NCBI RefSeq assembly: GCF_000003815.2
Contig: NC_049983.1
Location: 12,100,283 to 12,164,282 of the forward strand
DNA from: Branchiostoma floridae
Taxonomy: Eukaryota > Chordata > Leptocardii > Amphioxiformes > Branchiostomatidae
Direction of reading: 5' to 3'
Length of the DNA: 64,000 bases
The translations under genes were made by a program, and so were the position numbers. The notes below the pieces were generated by a model. It was not told the DNA's origin and did no database searches. It saw nothing but the letters and a program-made list of their open reading frames with translations. This document shows positions 15,201 through 27,497 of this stretch, piece after piece; the stretch's first letter is position 1, and every line of letters starts with the position of its first letter.

Positions 15201-18200
15201 AAACACAGAGACAAAGCGCCCGTGCTTCTCTTACAAAGTGATATAGCTTTCTCAACAGATTCTGTCCGGTCACCTGACAGAACCTAACCTCTGGGTGAAA
15301 GGATTGTTAGCCATCTTGTTTCCTTTCCAACATGGCCGCAATGGATAGAGCTTCTCGAAATGGAAAATTTGGGATTTGTAGAACTCTTCGGAGTCACATG
15401 ATTTTTGGTGCAAATTGCGTGTTTCTAGCATATTGGTAATTTTGATGACATCATTTTGGAATTTATTTTTACTGTGGTCCCCCTTTTCGCTGAGTTATAT
15501 TCGCACTTTCCATGCATGCTTTTTGTACTAACAAAGAAAACAAACAGTATAATCAGGTTACATACATAAATAAAAGTAGATGTAATACAAATAGTGATAT
15601 GTTCACAGGTATGTGTATTGCATGACAACACATATACTAGGGTTGTTGAACTCACAATTATTTTAAACCAGTGGTTGATTGAGAAGTGCTTCTTGATGAT
15701 CAAAAGGCATCATTTTCTTGTTAGGCTATTCTTAAAGTTCAATAGCAAGAACAAGTTTCCTAACTGTGTACATCTTGAATCAATGGTTTGCTCCCATAAG
15801 TCTTTTTCCTACATGACTCATCCACAGAAAAGGCTAGCTCACCGTGCTCTAGGCGATCCAAAAACACCGCGTCTTTATCTGGTTACTTAACGTCGACACT
15901 TTCTACACGTTACAGACGTTGTTTGATCTGTGATAACACATCTAAAGAGCACTTGAGGTAGATCAACATTTGCTGTTCAGAACTAGAGCAAATATTTTTT
16001 TTAACAGACTCGGTTTCTCCGAGCAGTTGTGGTTTGGTTCCTTAATGGAGCATGAAGATGTCCTGTGTTCTTTACTGTGGACGTGGTCTGGACTGAGCGA
16101 ATTGTCATGAATACGGGGCTACGATATCAAAAATACATGGTTATTTCCTCTAGCACAGCTTTGTTGATGTCTATGTGGATCCGTATCAGTCCTATCTATA
16201 CAAAAGGAACCGTTTCTTTCGAAACGGAATGCAAGGGGAACAAGAAAGGGAAATTGAAGCTTTTTAGACAGTGGGACAGTGAAACCGTAACAAATGAGCG
16301 ATGTATTCATGTCTGGAATCCGGCTTCCGGACATAAAGGAGCCTTTACCATACTAAATAGAAAGTAGAACAGCGAGTGATACTAGAGAAGGACGTATTGA
16401 TTATATCGTCCCTATTGCATGATACACAAATGCCCCTAATGTACATCTGTTGTGTAAGATCCTCACGCTATAGCCGACCCGTCTTGCAGAACGGGACCTG
16501 CCGTGCATGGTGACGGTTGGTGGGGCTTAACTCCGCCTAATGGCCGCAGACCCTCTCCTGGTCCCACCTCACACCAGCCCAGGCGTGTAAAGACCCACAG
16601 ACCAGCGGCATGTCTGGCTTAATGTGCCCAAAATAGCAACGAGCTGGTCTATCTTAGCCATGCATTGCAATACAAGCGGCCCGTGCCAGTGATTAGTCAA
16701 AGACCCACAAATCACATCAAATATGATTTTGGATTAGTTAAGTTTCAGGCTTTATTTGGCGAAAAACGGGAAAACCAATCATGATATTTAAAGGTAATCT
16801 TTTGATATGATTTGCGTAAATCATTACTTAATTGTCAGGTTTGTTATTTTGGTGGAGCCAGGTTGCTGGCACTTTGCAGGCTCTCAGGATTCACTCTTAG
16901 CACTTTAACAGTGAGAATGAGTGAGAGTTAAACATACACATCAACCACAAAAATGCTCTTCGAAGCCGGATCGTTGTTAAAAGTAACAACATCCGAAGGC
17001 TTGGTCGTTTGTTCTGTTGTGTTCCACTCAAGACCACGTACTTCTCACTTTGAATGACATCTTTAAAGGCTGAAGCACTGCGGAATTTCTTATTCCGACT
17101 GTCGACAGAACAGCTTTTGGGACGGTCTCCTCGCTGTTAGTGATGATTGTCTGTTCACGCTGTATTCAGCCTGATCCATTTGCGACGTTGTGCCCCATTT
17201 GAAGTCAATGGAAACCGAGGGCTACTGGGAACGCCCGGTGTTCAGGAGACATTCCAGCACTGCTGTCACAGTCCTTTACTTCTCCTCCGTGTGAGATACC
17301 CTCAGCATAGGTTGTGCATTTAACGTGCTTTTATAAGTTGTGTTATACATTCTTTCTTCGTATCCTTCATCGACCTCAACAGAGGGCACTTCCTGGGAGT
17401 GTGGACCCTTGTAATCACGGTAGGGGTCGCTTCTTTCCCTTCACGGTTGAGACAGCCTACAATCTGGACATTCTTCTCTTCATTCAATGTTGTTAGCAAG
17501 CCTAGTGGCTAACCTAGTAGTTTAGATTCCTTCCTTATCTTACTTTCTATCTCTCTGACAATTGTACTACCCCGTTCCTGTAAGACCCTGTAACGTGTGA
17601 TCCCGACACGCCTGCTGCCGGCCGTCTGACGGATCGGCAGGCTCCGGGATTAACCTTAAGATGACAAGTTGGCGAACAATAGTAACTCAGAATGAAGGAA
17701 AACTCTGGGAATGCACCACACGTAGACTGGCTAAGATGCTTATCACCAAGCCAGGCATAACAGACTGTCGTACACAAGGTGTGAGACACAGACATGGTGT
17801 GTTGTACAGTACAGGTGGGTGTTGAACTTGTATTTTGTCGTCCTCCTCCTCAGGACACCTGTCTCTACCGAAGCACGCCGGACTGTCCGCCGCGCGGTGC
17901 CGGTCCCCCATCGACATGGAGGCGCCCATGGTGGTAGGGAACGGTCAACAGCAACAACTGCCCATCCACCACGAGAGGAGCAACTCTGGGGACGACACGC
18001 TCTCGTACCCGAGGGACGACTCGGATAGCGCCATCGTCATGGAGAGCGACATGTCTCAAAGGTCAGCTCTCATGAAAACGTTTTTTTTATGTTTTATTTT
18101 TAGAGATTTTAAATGCGATTTCCAATGCAGTCCTTACAAAATCACAACAAATAAAGAATTATACATTCACAATGATAAAACATAAAGTAGTAATCAGTGA

Positions 18201-21200
18201 GCACATGAGTAATAAATCAACTCAAAATAACAATCAATAACAAATCAAAATCATAAAACATCTCTTAGAACTATCTCTATAATTACGTGAATCTGACCAT
18301 TGATGACAGCTTCCATTTGGCTATAGTGTTTGTTTTCATTAATGTCTGACAACCTGAATTATTTTTGTCATTGTTTGTTTTGCCTTGTCTGTCGATAATC
18401 ATCAAGATTACCGACTAGAATTAGCTTGTTCATCTCTGTTCATTCTCCATTCCGGTGAATTAGTAATGTTTAACCTATTTTCTGCTTTTATTTAATTCCC
18501 AATTGACATATTTTATCCCTTTTTAAGGCATCCAAGTGACAGTGACGACACCTCTGGGTCCGGGGACGACCGCCATCTTGATATGTCAAGGACAAGGAAA
18601 GGTCAGACCCCGGCACGGAGCGTGTCGGTGGTTATAGAGCGACAACGTGGCCTGTCACCCGCAGGTCAGGGCAACAAGAACATTTACGGACAGCTGGAAA
18701 TCACCGGAGATCGCCATGACGTACGGTTCCCATGGCAACGCGATGTAGCCACTCAATGTGACTTTAACGCTGACGTCATGTGTAGCCGTTGTGCGATGGT
18801 TATCAGAGAGGAGGATGAAGGTGTTGAGAAGGAGAACATGTCAGTTGGTCAACAAACTGTCGTCCGCAGAGACAAGAGTAAAATGCAGATGACCAGGGCC
18901 CGGCCAGCATCAGCCGACTGGTCTACTAGATACACGAGAACACTTGATAACAGTAACTTCAGGCCGCCCAACGTGGCGAGGCCGAGGCTACTTGCTGAAG
19001 AACTCACCGACGATGTGCAGCGGCGGCGAGCCGAGGCTGCTCGGATGTCCTTCGCCAGACGCACACACCTGTCCCTGGACGCGCCCTCTGAACCTTTACA
19101 GGTGGTGAACCTGAGAGAACCCGGGCAGGGCAGGAGGGGCGAGAGGCCCATGTCGGACGGGTGGGCCGACCAAAAGGTCCAATACGGCAGTGTGCCCTCT
19201 GAGAGCTTGTACTTCCCCCCTCCCAGTGACTCCCCCAGGGTTGTGAGAAGGGAGGCGGCTGATGTGCGCAGGATGAGGCCAATGTCTGCAGACTGGTCAA
19301 ACGTCTCCACCAGCTGGGGACCACCGGTCAAACCTCCGCAGACACAGACAGGCTCGGACCCTGAAATCAGGGCGCGGGTGTTTGCGTCAGAGGTGCCTCC
19401 CATGGACTATCAACAACCAGAATCAAAACAATTGAACAGGGCAACATCACTTCCGCCAGCAACCTTCAGGGTGCGTACACTTACCGACAGAAACACCATT
19501 AATCTTCCCTAACCACTTATTTAATATATCCTCCCTTTCATTCACATGAGTGTTTTCAATAACCTTATCAGTAGGCTGAACTTGAAACCGCTGTTTTGTA
19601 GGATCAACACAAGCAGCTCCATGGCGTCGGTGTCAGCACTGTGGAGGAGGAGGATGACGGCCCGTCAGCTGATGACAGCTCTCCCAAACGGGCCAACAAA
19701 GGGTCAGCTTCTCCCAACACTGACGACGGCTCTTCGGACGATAATTCTGTTAAGGTACAGTAAACTCTTTCTCTGTGTGACGACTGGAATTGTTAGTACT
19801 ATTTACTCTGCCCTGTTTCTTCTTTTGCTGACATACAGAACTACAATATGTAGACAGTGAAAGAACATCGGATTTTATTCCCGGTCTACGGCAGTGATCA
19901 CGTACTAACTTATAGCAAACCGTAAGACACAAGATATGTCAAACGGGGAGCGTCTCCTTTTATCCAACGGTTTATGTAAATAACAACTGTGTTGCTATTA
20001 GAATGACAACAGAGATGGCCTTCAGTTAATCAACTTTGCGTCATTTGAAGAATAGAAACGTAGTACGGGGGGTCTGATGAAAAATTATTTCCGGCTGGCG
20101 TTAGGGTGTTTGCTAGCCTTTTGACAGTTTGGCAATCTTTCCAACCCACTGACTGTGTTGTTTTTGTTGTTTCAGGGCACGGACGATGACACTCCAAGGT
20201 AAGAATACTGCAAAACAACTAATCTAGTTAACCTTGACCCTAGAGAGGGTTAATCTCTAAGCAGATCTACCTGTACCGGTGGATCAATGGGCATTTGCCA
20301 CAAGGGCAAATGGACTGTTTTGAACGTTCCATTGAGATTGTTTAGGCTAGTGGCTAAAGCCTGCCCACCACAGGCATATCTCCTTTGAGATTAGAGAGGG
20401 GTCTCTACCAAACCTTCTTCAACACTAAATATTATATTTCTTGAAGTTTCCCTGTTTGTCTTTTTCTGAAGTGTTTAGTAGCCCTCACGTACACAATTAA
20501 CAAACGTTCACCATTTGCACAATGACCTTAACGGCTGAAACATGATTCCCACGTCCAAAGACAGACATGTCAACGCGAGACCTCTTAAGTTAAAAGTAAT
20601 TTGTGATAGACAGAACGCAGGAGACATAACCTCAAACAGCTGCTGGACGTCCTCGAGATATTTACTTGTCCGTGAATTCAGGTAGCACGTACCGCGTCCT
20701 GGGCTGGCCTGATGTGAAACAGTACACTGTGTGTCCGGTACGAGGCATAGGCAAACAGGAATTGGCCTCTGCCCGATTACCCCGATGTACCAGGTTTCGT
20801 TAAAGCTACAAACTAGTCTTAGCAAAATATTCTTTCCGCACTGAAAGTAGGTCAGAAATGCGGACGCTGCAGCTGTAGGGCAGCCTGAGTGTTTTGGTTC
20901 TAGAATCTAGTGTGGATTTGAGTTTTGAATCCGGCCAGTGTCAGTCAGCTTTACTGCAACTCTTAACCAAACGCATGAGTCTGCACGGAGCTGACCTGAC
21001 AATGATTCGCGCTGTGCTGCTGTTCTACAGAAAACGGCGGCAGAAGAGAGCACTGAGGCGGCGGAGTTCGCTGATCGTGAGCCTGCCCGGACTGCAGGTG
21101 TCGCCGGGAGACTTGCTAGTCTGTGAACCTGGGGACTATCATGACGGACAGGCAGCATTAGCAGGTACGTCTTTATGGCAAAATTGAGATAACGGAATAC

Positions 21201-24200
21201 AACTCATAATTGATTGTACATCATGTTTTGTACCGGCATGATAAGAATAACGCGTGCTGCAGTAGGATGCAAAATATCATTTAAGTGACCCCAGCCATGC
21301 ATGTGTTTGTCTAAATGTCTCCTACTTGCACCTTTACAGCTCTTAAAGACAGACACAGGGGGTCTGCTGCTAATCTACTTGAAGGTGAGTAACTCATCGT
21401 GATTCTCTGTTGTCTCATTCATGCAGGAATCATTCATTTACTGACGTTAACGTATCCAATGTGTACAACAATTACAAACCTGGCGTTCTACTCAAACTCC
21501 ATGTGTATTGTTTTCCACAGATGAGAAGAAGACGAAATCGGCATGGGCCTTCCTGAAGACGAACTTTGTAAGTATAGAACCAAAGCCTGTGTTTTATGTA
21601 TTTCATCTTCCACACTGAGGACGGTAAAAATGACCAATCAGAAAATGACCTCTGCTGTAGCTGAAGCTTACGGAGTATCCCACTTATTTTCACAGACCAA
21701 GAGTAAGGAGAAGGATGAGCGCAAGAAGAGCACGGCCTTGGAGGTCGCCCTGACCACCATCAAACAACGGGACCTTGGAGAGCATCATCTTAATGCCTAC
21801 AAGGTACTAATAATCGATTAATGCAGTAAAAAAGTCATATCTACGCCTCACAGTGTATTTTATTTATGTTTTGATAACTCTGTAGGGGTGAGACAAAATA
21901 CGAAGAACGTCTGACGCCACGTTTATGGTTTGTCTTCGGATTCACACTGACCTCCACGAAGTTGAGCACAAAATCCAAGCTTTCTTCATTACTCCATCAG
22001 ACCACCCAGCAAACGTGTGTATTGCAAAAGCGTAGCAACTTGTTCTACACGATAAACACACACAGGGGAAGCCGCAGCTCGTGTTACCGGTGTTTGTAGA
22101 ACTTGGCACGGTACCAGACCGTACCTGAGCCGGATGGTGCCGGAATCCCTGTACCAACTACGGCACCTGGGAACGTTAGAAGTAGTTCCCACGTGCCTTC
22201 AAACAGCCGTTACTATTCTAGCTTGTGCAGTAGACCAATCGAACGGTCTCTATAAGTCAATGCAAGCGTATGTTGGGATACAGGAAAGATGCCAGGCATG
22301 TTTTTACTAGACAAGCCTCTTTCCAAATTGTGCGTGACCAACGGTACTCCATGGATTATTGTTATGTTAACCTTATTTTCAAACATGTTGTTATCAGGAC
22401 TCCCATTGGACAGACCTGATGGCCACCACGGAGCTGGGCTTACCTTCCCTGCCCCTGACGGAGATGGAGAAGAAACGGCGCGAGGCAGTCTGGGAACTCT
22501 TCACGTCAGAGTGTGTGTACCTGCTGGACCATCTCCTAATCCTCAAATATGTACGTCATTGTCACGTGATATTATGGTAGAAGATAGACCTAAGTAATCA
22601 ATATCTAAGATTCATTGATTAAAGTATGTATACTTTAGTAATGCCACATTATGCAAATGTAAGTAACATCAATTTGTATTGAAGAAGTGAACTTGACAGA
22701 AGCAAGACATTCCAGTGTGTTGAATATGATTTCTCCCTTTCTCCTCCTTCAGGTGTTCCTAGAACCTTTACTAGAACTACAGGAGCAGGGTCACGTGGCC
22801 TTTGTGGACACGCCCAAGCTTTTCGCAAACCTAGACGAGCTCTGCCAGGTGAGTGTGCAACATGTGACATAATGCAACAACATGTGACAATATCGGCCCG
22901 AATGTATAGTATAGTGTAGGCCCAAAGTGTGTTATGTTTCATAATGTTTACGCTCATATGTTTATGATCATTTGATACAACACATTGCAGAGTTTGTAAA
23001 TTGAAGTACTAAAATATTCACGACTTGTTTTGTCCAGGTGAGCTCCTGGTTCTGTAAGGAGTTGCTGAACAACCTGTTGAATAACGTGACTCCCATGGAG
23101 TTCGGCAGCACGCAGGCCGTGGTCAATGCCTTCAACACGGTACGTATTATTTCTAAAAAATAAGTCACGTTGGGTTGATTTTGTTTGGATATCATGAAAT
23201 AACTCTTTATGTCGAAATAGCTCAGTTGAGATGGTCTCCCGAGACGCCCGCTTCTGGTAGCAAGCTGTCGAAAACCGTAATTGTCTTACCCATCGTGTCT
23301 CTTGCAGACTCTGAGAGTTTTTATTAAACTATTTTGTTTTTGTAAGATAACTTCTCCACATCATAACCCATGCCAATCCCTTATTTCTTGCAGTTTGGTA
23401 CCCGGGTGTGTCCACCCTACCAGCGATATTGTCTCAACTACTCCAGTGCACTCTCCTACATGGTCGAACTGCGAAAGAACGAAGACTTCAAGGAATTCAT
23501 CCAGGTAAAAAAAAAACTGCAATCGTGGAAAAATATATATCATTGAGAACAAGCCCATTTCGTAGCTATCTACCAAATAGTAGTGTGAAAATTTCAGACG
23601 AAATCTATGTGAAACATACCAAACATTCCCGTGACTTGTATTTCCAGTGGTGTGAACAGGACCCACGGTGCAATCGGTTGAAGCTGTCGGACCTGCTGGT
23701 GGCTCCCATGCAGCACCTCACCAAGTTCCCGCTCCTGCTCAAGGACATCCGCAAACGTACCGAGGACGCAGACGACAAGACTTCCCTAACGGCAACTTTA
23801 GAATCTGTGGAGGAGTCTATAAGTAAGACACATTCTTAATCAAAATATAATGTTGAATGTGTCTGGTTTTCTTTTACTAAAGTTTCAAACATTTCATCTC
23901 CAATATAGCTGCAGCTTTAAACTTTTAAACCTAAAGTACAGAATGTCAAATAACTCTTGTTTTGATGTGTTTTTGAAGGAGAACTTGAGGGGAAAGTGAA
24001 GTGGCTGACGAACTTTGAGCGTCTACAGGAGCTACAAGAACTCATCGAGTTCCCCGCAATAGACCAGGAAACAAAGGCATATGTACCAGAGGTACGTTTT
24101 TCTGCATAACAGCCCAAACTAGAACTAGGGAAACTCTGTTGGATGATACATTAAAAAAACAAAGCTAAAGGATATATGGAAAACTGGATTTCTAGGTCTT

Positions 24201-25631
24201 CATGCACTGGGTAAGCTTTGGTCGGCTTTAATGTTTTCCACTATGTCTGTATCAAATGTTTCCTCTTGTTTATCTCATAGTTCCTGAGGGCGACCCTGAT
24301 GAAGCAATCCCACCAGAACATCCTGGCAGATCCAACGAGACAACTACTATATGAAGGGTCACTGTGCATGTTAGGTGCGTTTTTACATGTCTTAGTCTTG
24401 TGTATCTGACGGATAGACCAATGTAACATTTAAGGAATAGAGCTTAACTAATCTTGACTTTGAAAGTGTGGTAACGGTTTCTTGCCTGAAATTAAACTTC
24501 GAGTGCAATATGAATCTTTATATGGCTATTCATTTCATCACATGGTTATGGCATGAGTATTGGCACTAATCAACTGTCTTCCTTGTTGACATTGCCAACA
24601 GAGAGTGGAAAGCCTGTTGATGTGTACCTGTTCCTGTTTGATGATTTGTTGCTTATAACGAAGATGAGGAAAAACGCAGCGAAAAAGGTGAGGCACTGCT
24701 TAAATCCTTTTCCTTACTAGTGAAACATTCTAAGGTGTTAGCTTAAAGCTTGACCTAGTAGGAAATTAAGTTTGCCTATTGCCTTTTTTGTATTCAATTG
24801 CAATGTTTTGATGATGCCACTGTATGTAACATTGAAATAGTACAATTGCTGACTTTCCCTCCTATTTTTCAGAAACAATCCATGGACCAGTTCCCCCATG
24901 GCTCTGTCTCTTCGAGGAAGACCTCTCTGATGCACAAGGATGGACCAGTCTTCACCGTCTACAGACAACCTGTGCCGCTAGACAGGCTGGCCATACATGA
25001 TGTTGACATTCCTCAGTCTGTTGGTCAGTACTATTCAACACTTGTACACTGATACACTTGGCAGGCTTTTCAGCCTTGGTTGTTGGTGACCTTAAGTAGA
25101 GCGGCAATGCCATGTTATAATAAATTGGACAATTGAGTGACACAAGCACACCATCGGCTGACATATAGTCTAATAGTTGGTTAAGGCAGTCCAACATTGG
25201 CTGGTAGAATCATGGAAGGACACTGAATTGCTAGAGACTGTAACAATAACAGGCTTATCTGAGCATAATTACAATGTAACATTTGTATGTTACAAAAGTA
25301 GTACATTCCAATTGAATGAGAGTAAAATGAGGTAGCTGTAGCATTTCCTTGGACATTCTCCAAACAGTGGAAACCAACTTACTATGCTGTAATTGTTATC
25401 TAAAGTATGACTTTTCTCCCCACAGCTACTGGACTGAAGCATGCCTTCGTGCTGGTCCATGAGAACCGTTTCCAGCACGCAGCTGCAGTCCTGACCCTGC
25501 AGGCCTCCAGTGAACCCATGAAGGCCACGTGGCTGGCCAACCTGAACAGCGCCAAGGACAACTGGCGGGAGTTTCTGGACAGCCAGGACCAGCAGGGACA
25601 GGACAGTACCACTGCGGAAGAGAAGTCCTGA
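9267..25631 (+). CDS. PLEKHG5/PLEKHG7-family RhoGEF (DH-PH), complete, 21 coding exons
   Basis: Guanine nucleotide exchange factor predicted to activate Rho GTPases at the membrane or cytoskeleton. Coding exons: 9267-9464, 11220-11396, 11662-11788, 17854-18061, 18528-19470, 19602-19754, 20176-20198, 21031-21164, 21340-21384, 21521-21567, 21696-21803, 22398-22550, 22753-22848, 23038-23139, 23394-23504, 23648-23822, 23979-24091, 24281-24374, 24602-24687, 24873-25023, 25426-25631. All boundaries are AG/GT, all phases agree, and the lengths sum to 3450 nt (1149 aa plus stop). Order: helical N-terminus, a long disordered charged region to about residue 610, a basic patch, DH at about 735-935, PH at about 985-1131, then about 18 residues. 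DH signature RLKLSDLLVAPMQHLTKFPLLL and PH strands EGSLCML and VYLFLFDDLLLITK match PLEKHG5 as I remember it. The human PLEKHG5 N-terminal domain and long C-terminal tail are absent, so PLEKHG7 or PLEKHG6 is equally possible. A shorter product could start at ATG 11235. Confidence 0.88.
11220..11788 (+). other. N-terminal helical/coiled-coil exons of the RhoGEF
   Basis: Exons 2 and 3 (11220-11396, 11662-11788) encode residues of about 67-168. After a proline-rich stretch the chain becomes strongly helical and charged: MALERENEILK runs across the intron into SKLQNAMRREIQALR and then KKLARDNHKLKQVVLKQEEA. The hydrophobic spacing fits a short coiled coil that could mediate dimerisation; this is inference. 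The intron between the two exons is phase 0. Confidence 0.7.
11789..17853 (+). other. Large third intron of the RhoGEF gene, no gene inside
   Basis: About 6 kb between the donor GTAGGA at 11789 and the acceptor CCTCAG at 17853. I find no nested gene. Open frames such as 13003-13335 look random. Around 15310-15350 two YY1-like sites (GCCATCTTGT and AACATGGCCGC) lie close together and could mark an internal promoter that would omit exons 1-3, but there is no recognisable exon or donor to support this. Confidence 0.5.
18528..19470 (+). other. Large disordered exon 5 with three RP-x-S-x-x-W motifs
   Basis: This 943-nt exon encodes about residues 237-551, rich in R, S, P and D, without a recognised fold. 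It holds three copies of a short motif: RPASADW near 18901, RPMSDGW near 19144 and RPMSADW near 19276. A small cysteine cluster (C-x7-C-x2-C, in CDFNADVMCSRC) lies near 18757-18792. The motifs look like repeated short linear docking or phosphorylation sites; their partner is unknown. Confidence 0.7.
20176..20198 (+). other. 23-nt micro-exon of the RhoGEF
   Basis: A very short exon between the acceptor TTTCAG and the donor GTAAGA encodes GTDDDTP plus two bases of the next codon. It is required by phase: the upstream exon ends in phase 0, and the downstream exon at 21031 needs two bases carried over to give AGA. Removing it breaks the frame, which supports it as real. Confidence 0.8.
22398..24091 (+). 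other. DH (Dbl homology) domain exons
   Basis: Six exons encode the catalytic exchange domain. The first helix reads REAVWELFTSECVYLLDHL, which fits conserved region 1 with its E-x-x-Y. The middle includes PPYQRYCLNYSSAL. The conserved region 3 helix reads RLKLSDLLVAPMQHLTKFPLLL, where Dbl proteins usually have P-x-Q-R-x-x-[KR]-Y-P. Here the usual Q-R is Q-H and the usual Y is F. Residues about 735-935. Confidence 0.88.
24281..25631 (+). other. PH (pleckstrin homology) domain exons
   Basis: Four exons encode a PH domain. The beta-1 segment is LLYEGSLCMLESGKPVDV, followed by the strand VYLFLFDDLLLITK and a basic loop. The C-terminal helix contains the usual tryptophans (WLANLNSAKDNW). The stop TGA at 25629-25631 comes only about 18 residues after the helix, so no long C-terminal tail exists, unlike human PLEKHG5. 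Confidence 0.85.
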
Positions 25632-26800
25632 AATCATCCCATATTTCACTAACCATAAATGACATCCACATGCCTGATACATAAACTGAACATTGCCAAT
25701 CCGTCGTGAAAGCGACATCCAAAACAACTGTCAGACTCCTTATCATTCATCGTCTGATGTTAGAAATACTTAAGACAATCATGTACATGGGTGTCTAATG
25801 ATCTTTTCAGTTGTGACAGTTACAATGTTGTAAACGAATACTGTTCTCAACTTAGCTTCAACAGGCTGTCCTGAATGAATTATTGTCTGGCAAAGATGCG
25901 GGTAATCTGGCACCAGACCACTGTAAACACACTGGTCTCAGGAGGACCTTGTATGTGCTCACCTGTACCAAAGTTTTGCAATTTGAAACACCTGTTTTCT
26001 TGCTGCATGTATTCAAAGCCACATATTCTAGGTTGCAGTATCCTCTAGTATATATTTCTAAGTTTACTTATGTGCTGTTTTTAGCAATATTGTTTTAAGA
26101 ATCTATATCTACAGTACTATTGTTTCATGTAACATGACCAGTTTAATATTTGATTAGAAAAATGTAAAAAAAAGGTAAACATTGCATTCATATTTAGATA
26201 TCTTAAATTGCCCCAGTTGACCTGGCTGCTATTACCCCAAGTGTATATTCAAATGGTAAAACCCTTTATTACATTTTTTTTTCTTTTTTTTTTTGAGTGG
26301 TACTACAAGCAAGTTTGTACCAGCCTGGTTCTATTATTATTATGCAGTACGATAGTAGCATGTGGATGAGAAACATCATAAAGAATTCCACTTCTCCAGT
26401 AATAGAAATGGAGACTTGGCATTGTTGTGACAGTTTCTTTCATACTACATTTTTGTACATCTCTCTTGCTACTGAAAGACCCAAAGGTATTCCTAAAATC
26501 ACTGTATGTATCCATCTCTACTCTTTGTAGGTGTTTAGTGTGTGACTGCTGAATTGGACTGCCAATTTTGTTCCACGGATGCTCTTACGTTTCTCTATGT
26601 TAGTATGTAATCTGAAGCTTACCATGACATGGTTATTTGTACAGAGGGATGTGTGGTCTGCTGTTCACAGGTATTGTCAGCTGGGAAACATTTTCATGAT
26701 AGTACTGTCCAGCTAGTAGTCACTTCTTTCGAATATATGAATATTGTATGTGTATAATATTCACAATATGTACAATAAAACATTTTATAAGAAAGAAAAC
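25632..26800 (+). other. 3' UTR of the RhoGEF
   Basis: AT-rich noncoding DNA after the TGA at 25629-25631, running to the polyadenylation signal near 26774. It contains an oligo-T run near 26273-26294 and no open frame with family features. Confidence 0.65.
26774..26779 (+). terminator. Polyadenylation signal AATAAA of the RhoGEF
   Basis: AATAAA in TACAATAAAACATTTTATAA, followed from about 26803 by a GT-rich stretch (GTGCTGTTCATTGTGTC) that fits a downstream element. It lies about 1.14 kb after the stop codon. Confidence 0.7.
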
Positions 26801-26869
26801 AGTGCTGTTCATTGTGTCAATAGGTATTGTGTTTGAGGGGAAAAGAAATACAATAGACTGTAAACATTT

Positions 26870-27497
26870 TACTTTTAGGTACTAAAATTTATTGCTGAAC
26901 TTCCCACAGAATAAAATCTTTATTTCTTTAATACACAAAAATTCAACATAACGAAGAAATAATGGAATCATAATACATGTCTTAACGATGCAAGAATCCA
27001 CAGGGATTGCTAAGAAATAGCACACCAATAAACTGTATGTACAAGCAACTCAATGACCTGTGAGAGTCCACTGTACAATGGGTGTACAAAGCCTCTGCAA
27101 GATGAACAAACTTATCTACAAAATTTTATATTTTAATCTACAAATCTGTTAAAAGAGGCAACATATTGACAAAATGATTGTAAGATTCTTGCTCTTGAAA
27201 TTGAAATTGCAAGCCCTTATAACTCATATATGACAATTTCGATAAAAACTCTGTAGATACACACATTCATATGTCAAAAATATCTAAAAACTGTACATGT
27301 CATGTCCAACAATCTGAGGTCATAGTCAACAAGGATGTAATCAGAATATCATCATGTCCTATGCCAAAGTTGTTCTACTGTAGTCTGTTCCATACATCAA
27401 TCCAGTTAAAATTCAGGCATGTGCTAGAATTGTGGTAGTCTTACTATAGCCTACTCCATAGTAGTGGCCTTGTTTAGGTCATGTGCACTGTTATCTA
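26870..27497 (-). other. CCDC66: 3' UTR of CCDC66
   Basis: AT-rich noncoding DNA between the TAG stop (27498-27500) and the two AATAAA hexamers near 26.9 kb. No gene-like feature on either strand. Confidence 0.6.
26888..26924 (-). terminator. CCDC66: Polyadenylation signals of CCDC66
   Basis: On the - strand two AATAAA hexamers occur, at 26919-26924 and 26888-26893, about 575-610 bp after the CCDC66 stop. They face the RhoGEF signal at 26774 across roughly 110-150 bp, so the two genes end tail to tail with almost no spacer. Confidence 0.6.

Noticed and set aside
18849-19403. 184-codon and 106-codon ORFs on the - strand
   Set aside because: They are shadows of the large GC-rich RhoGEF exon 5; the + strand frame is spliced in phase with its neighbours.
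20285-20315. Small palindrome CATTTGCC...GGCAAATG
   Set aside because: An 8-bp stem in an intron is expected by chance at this scale and has no supporting context.
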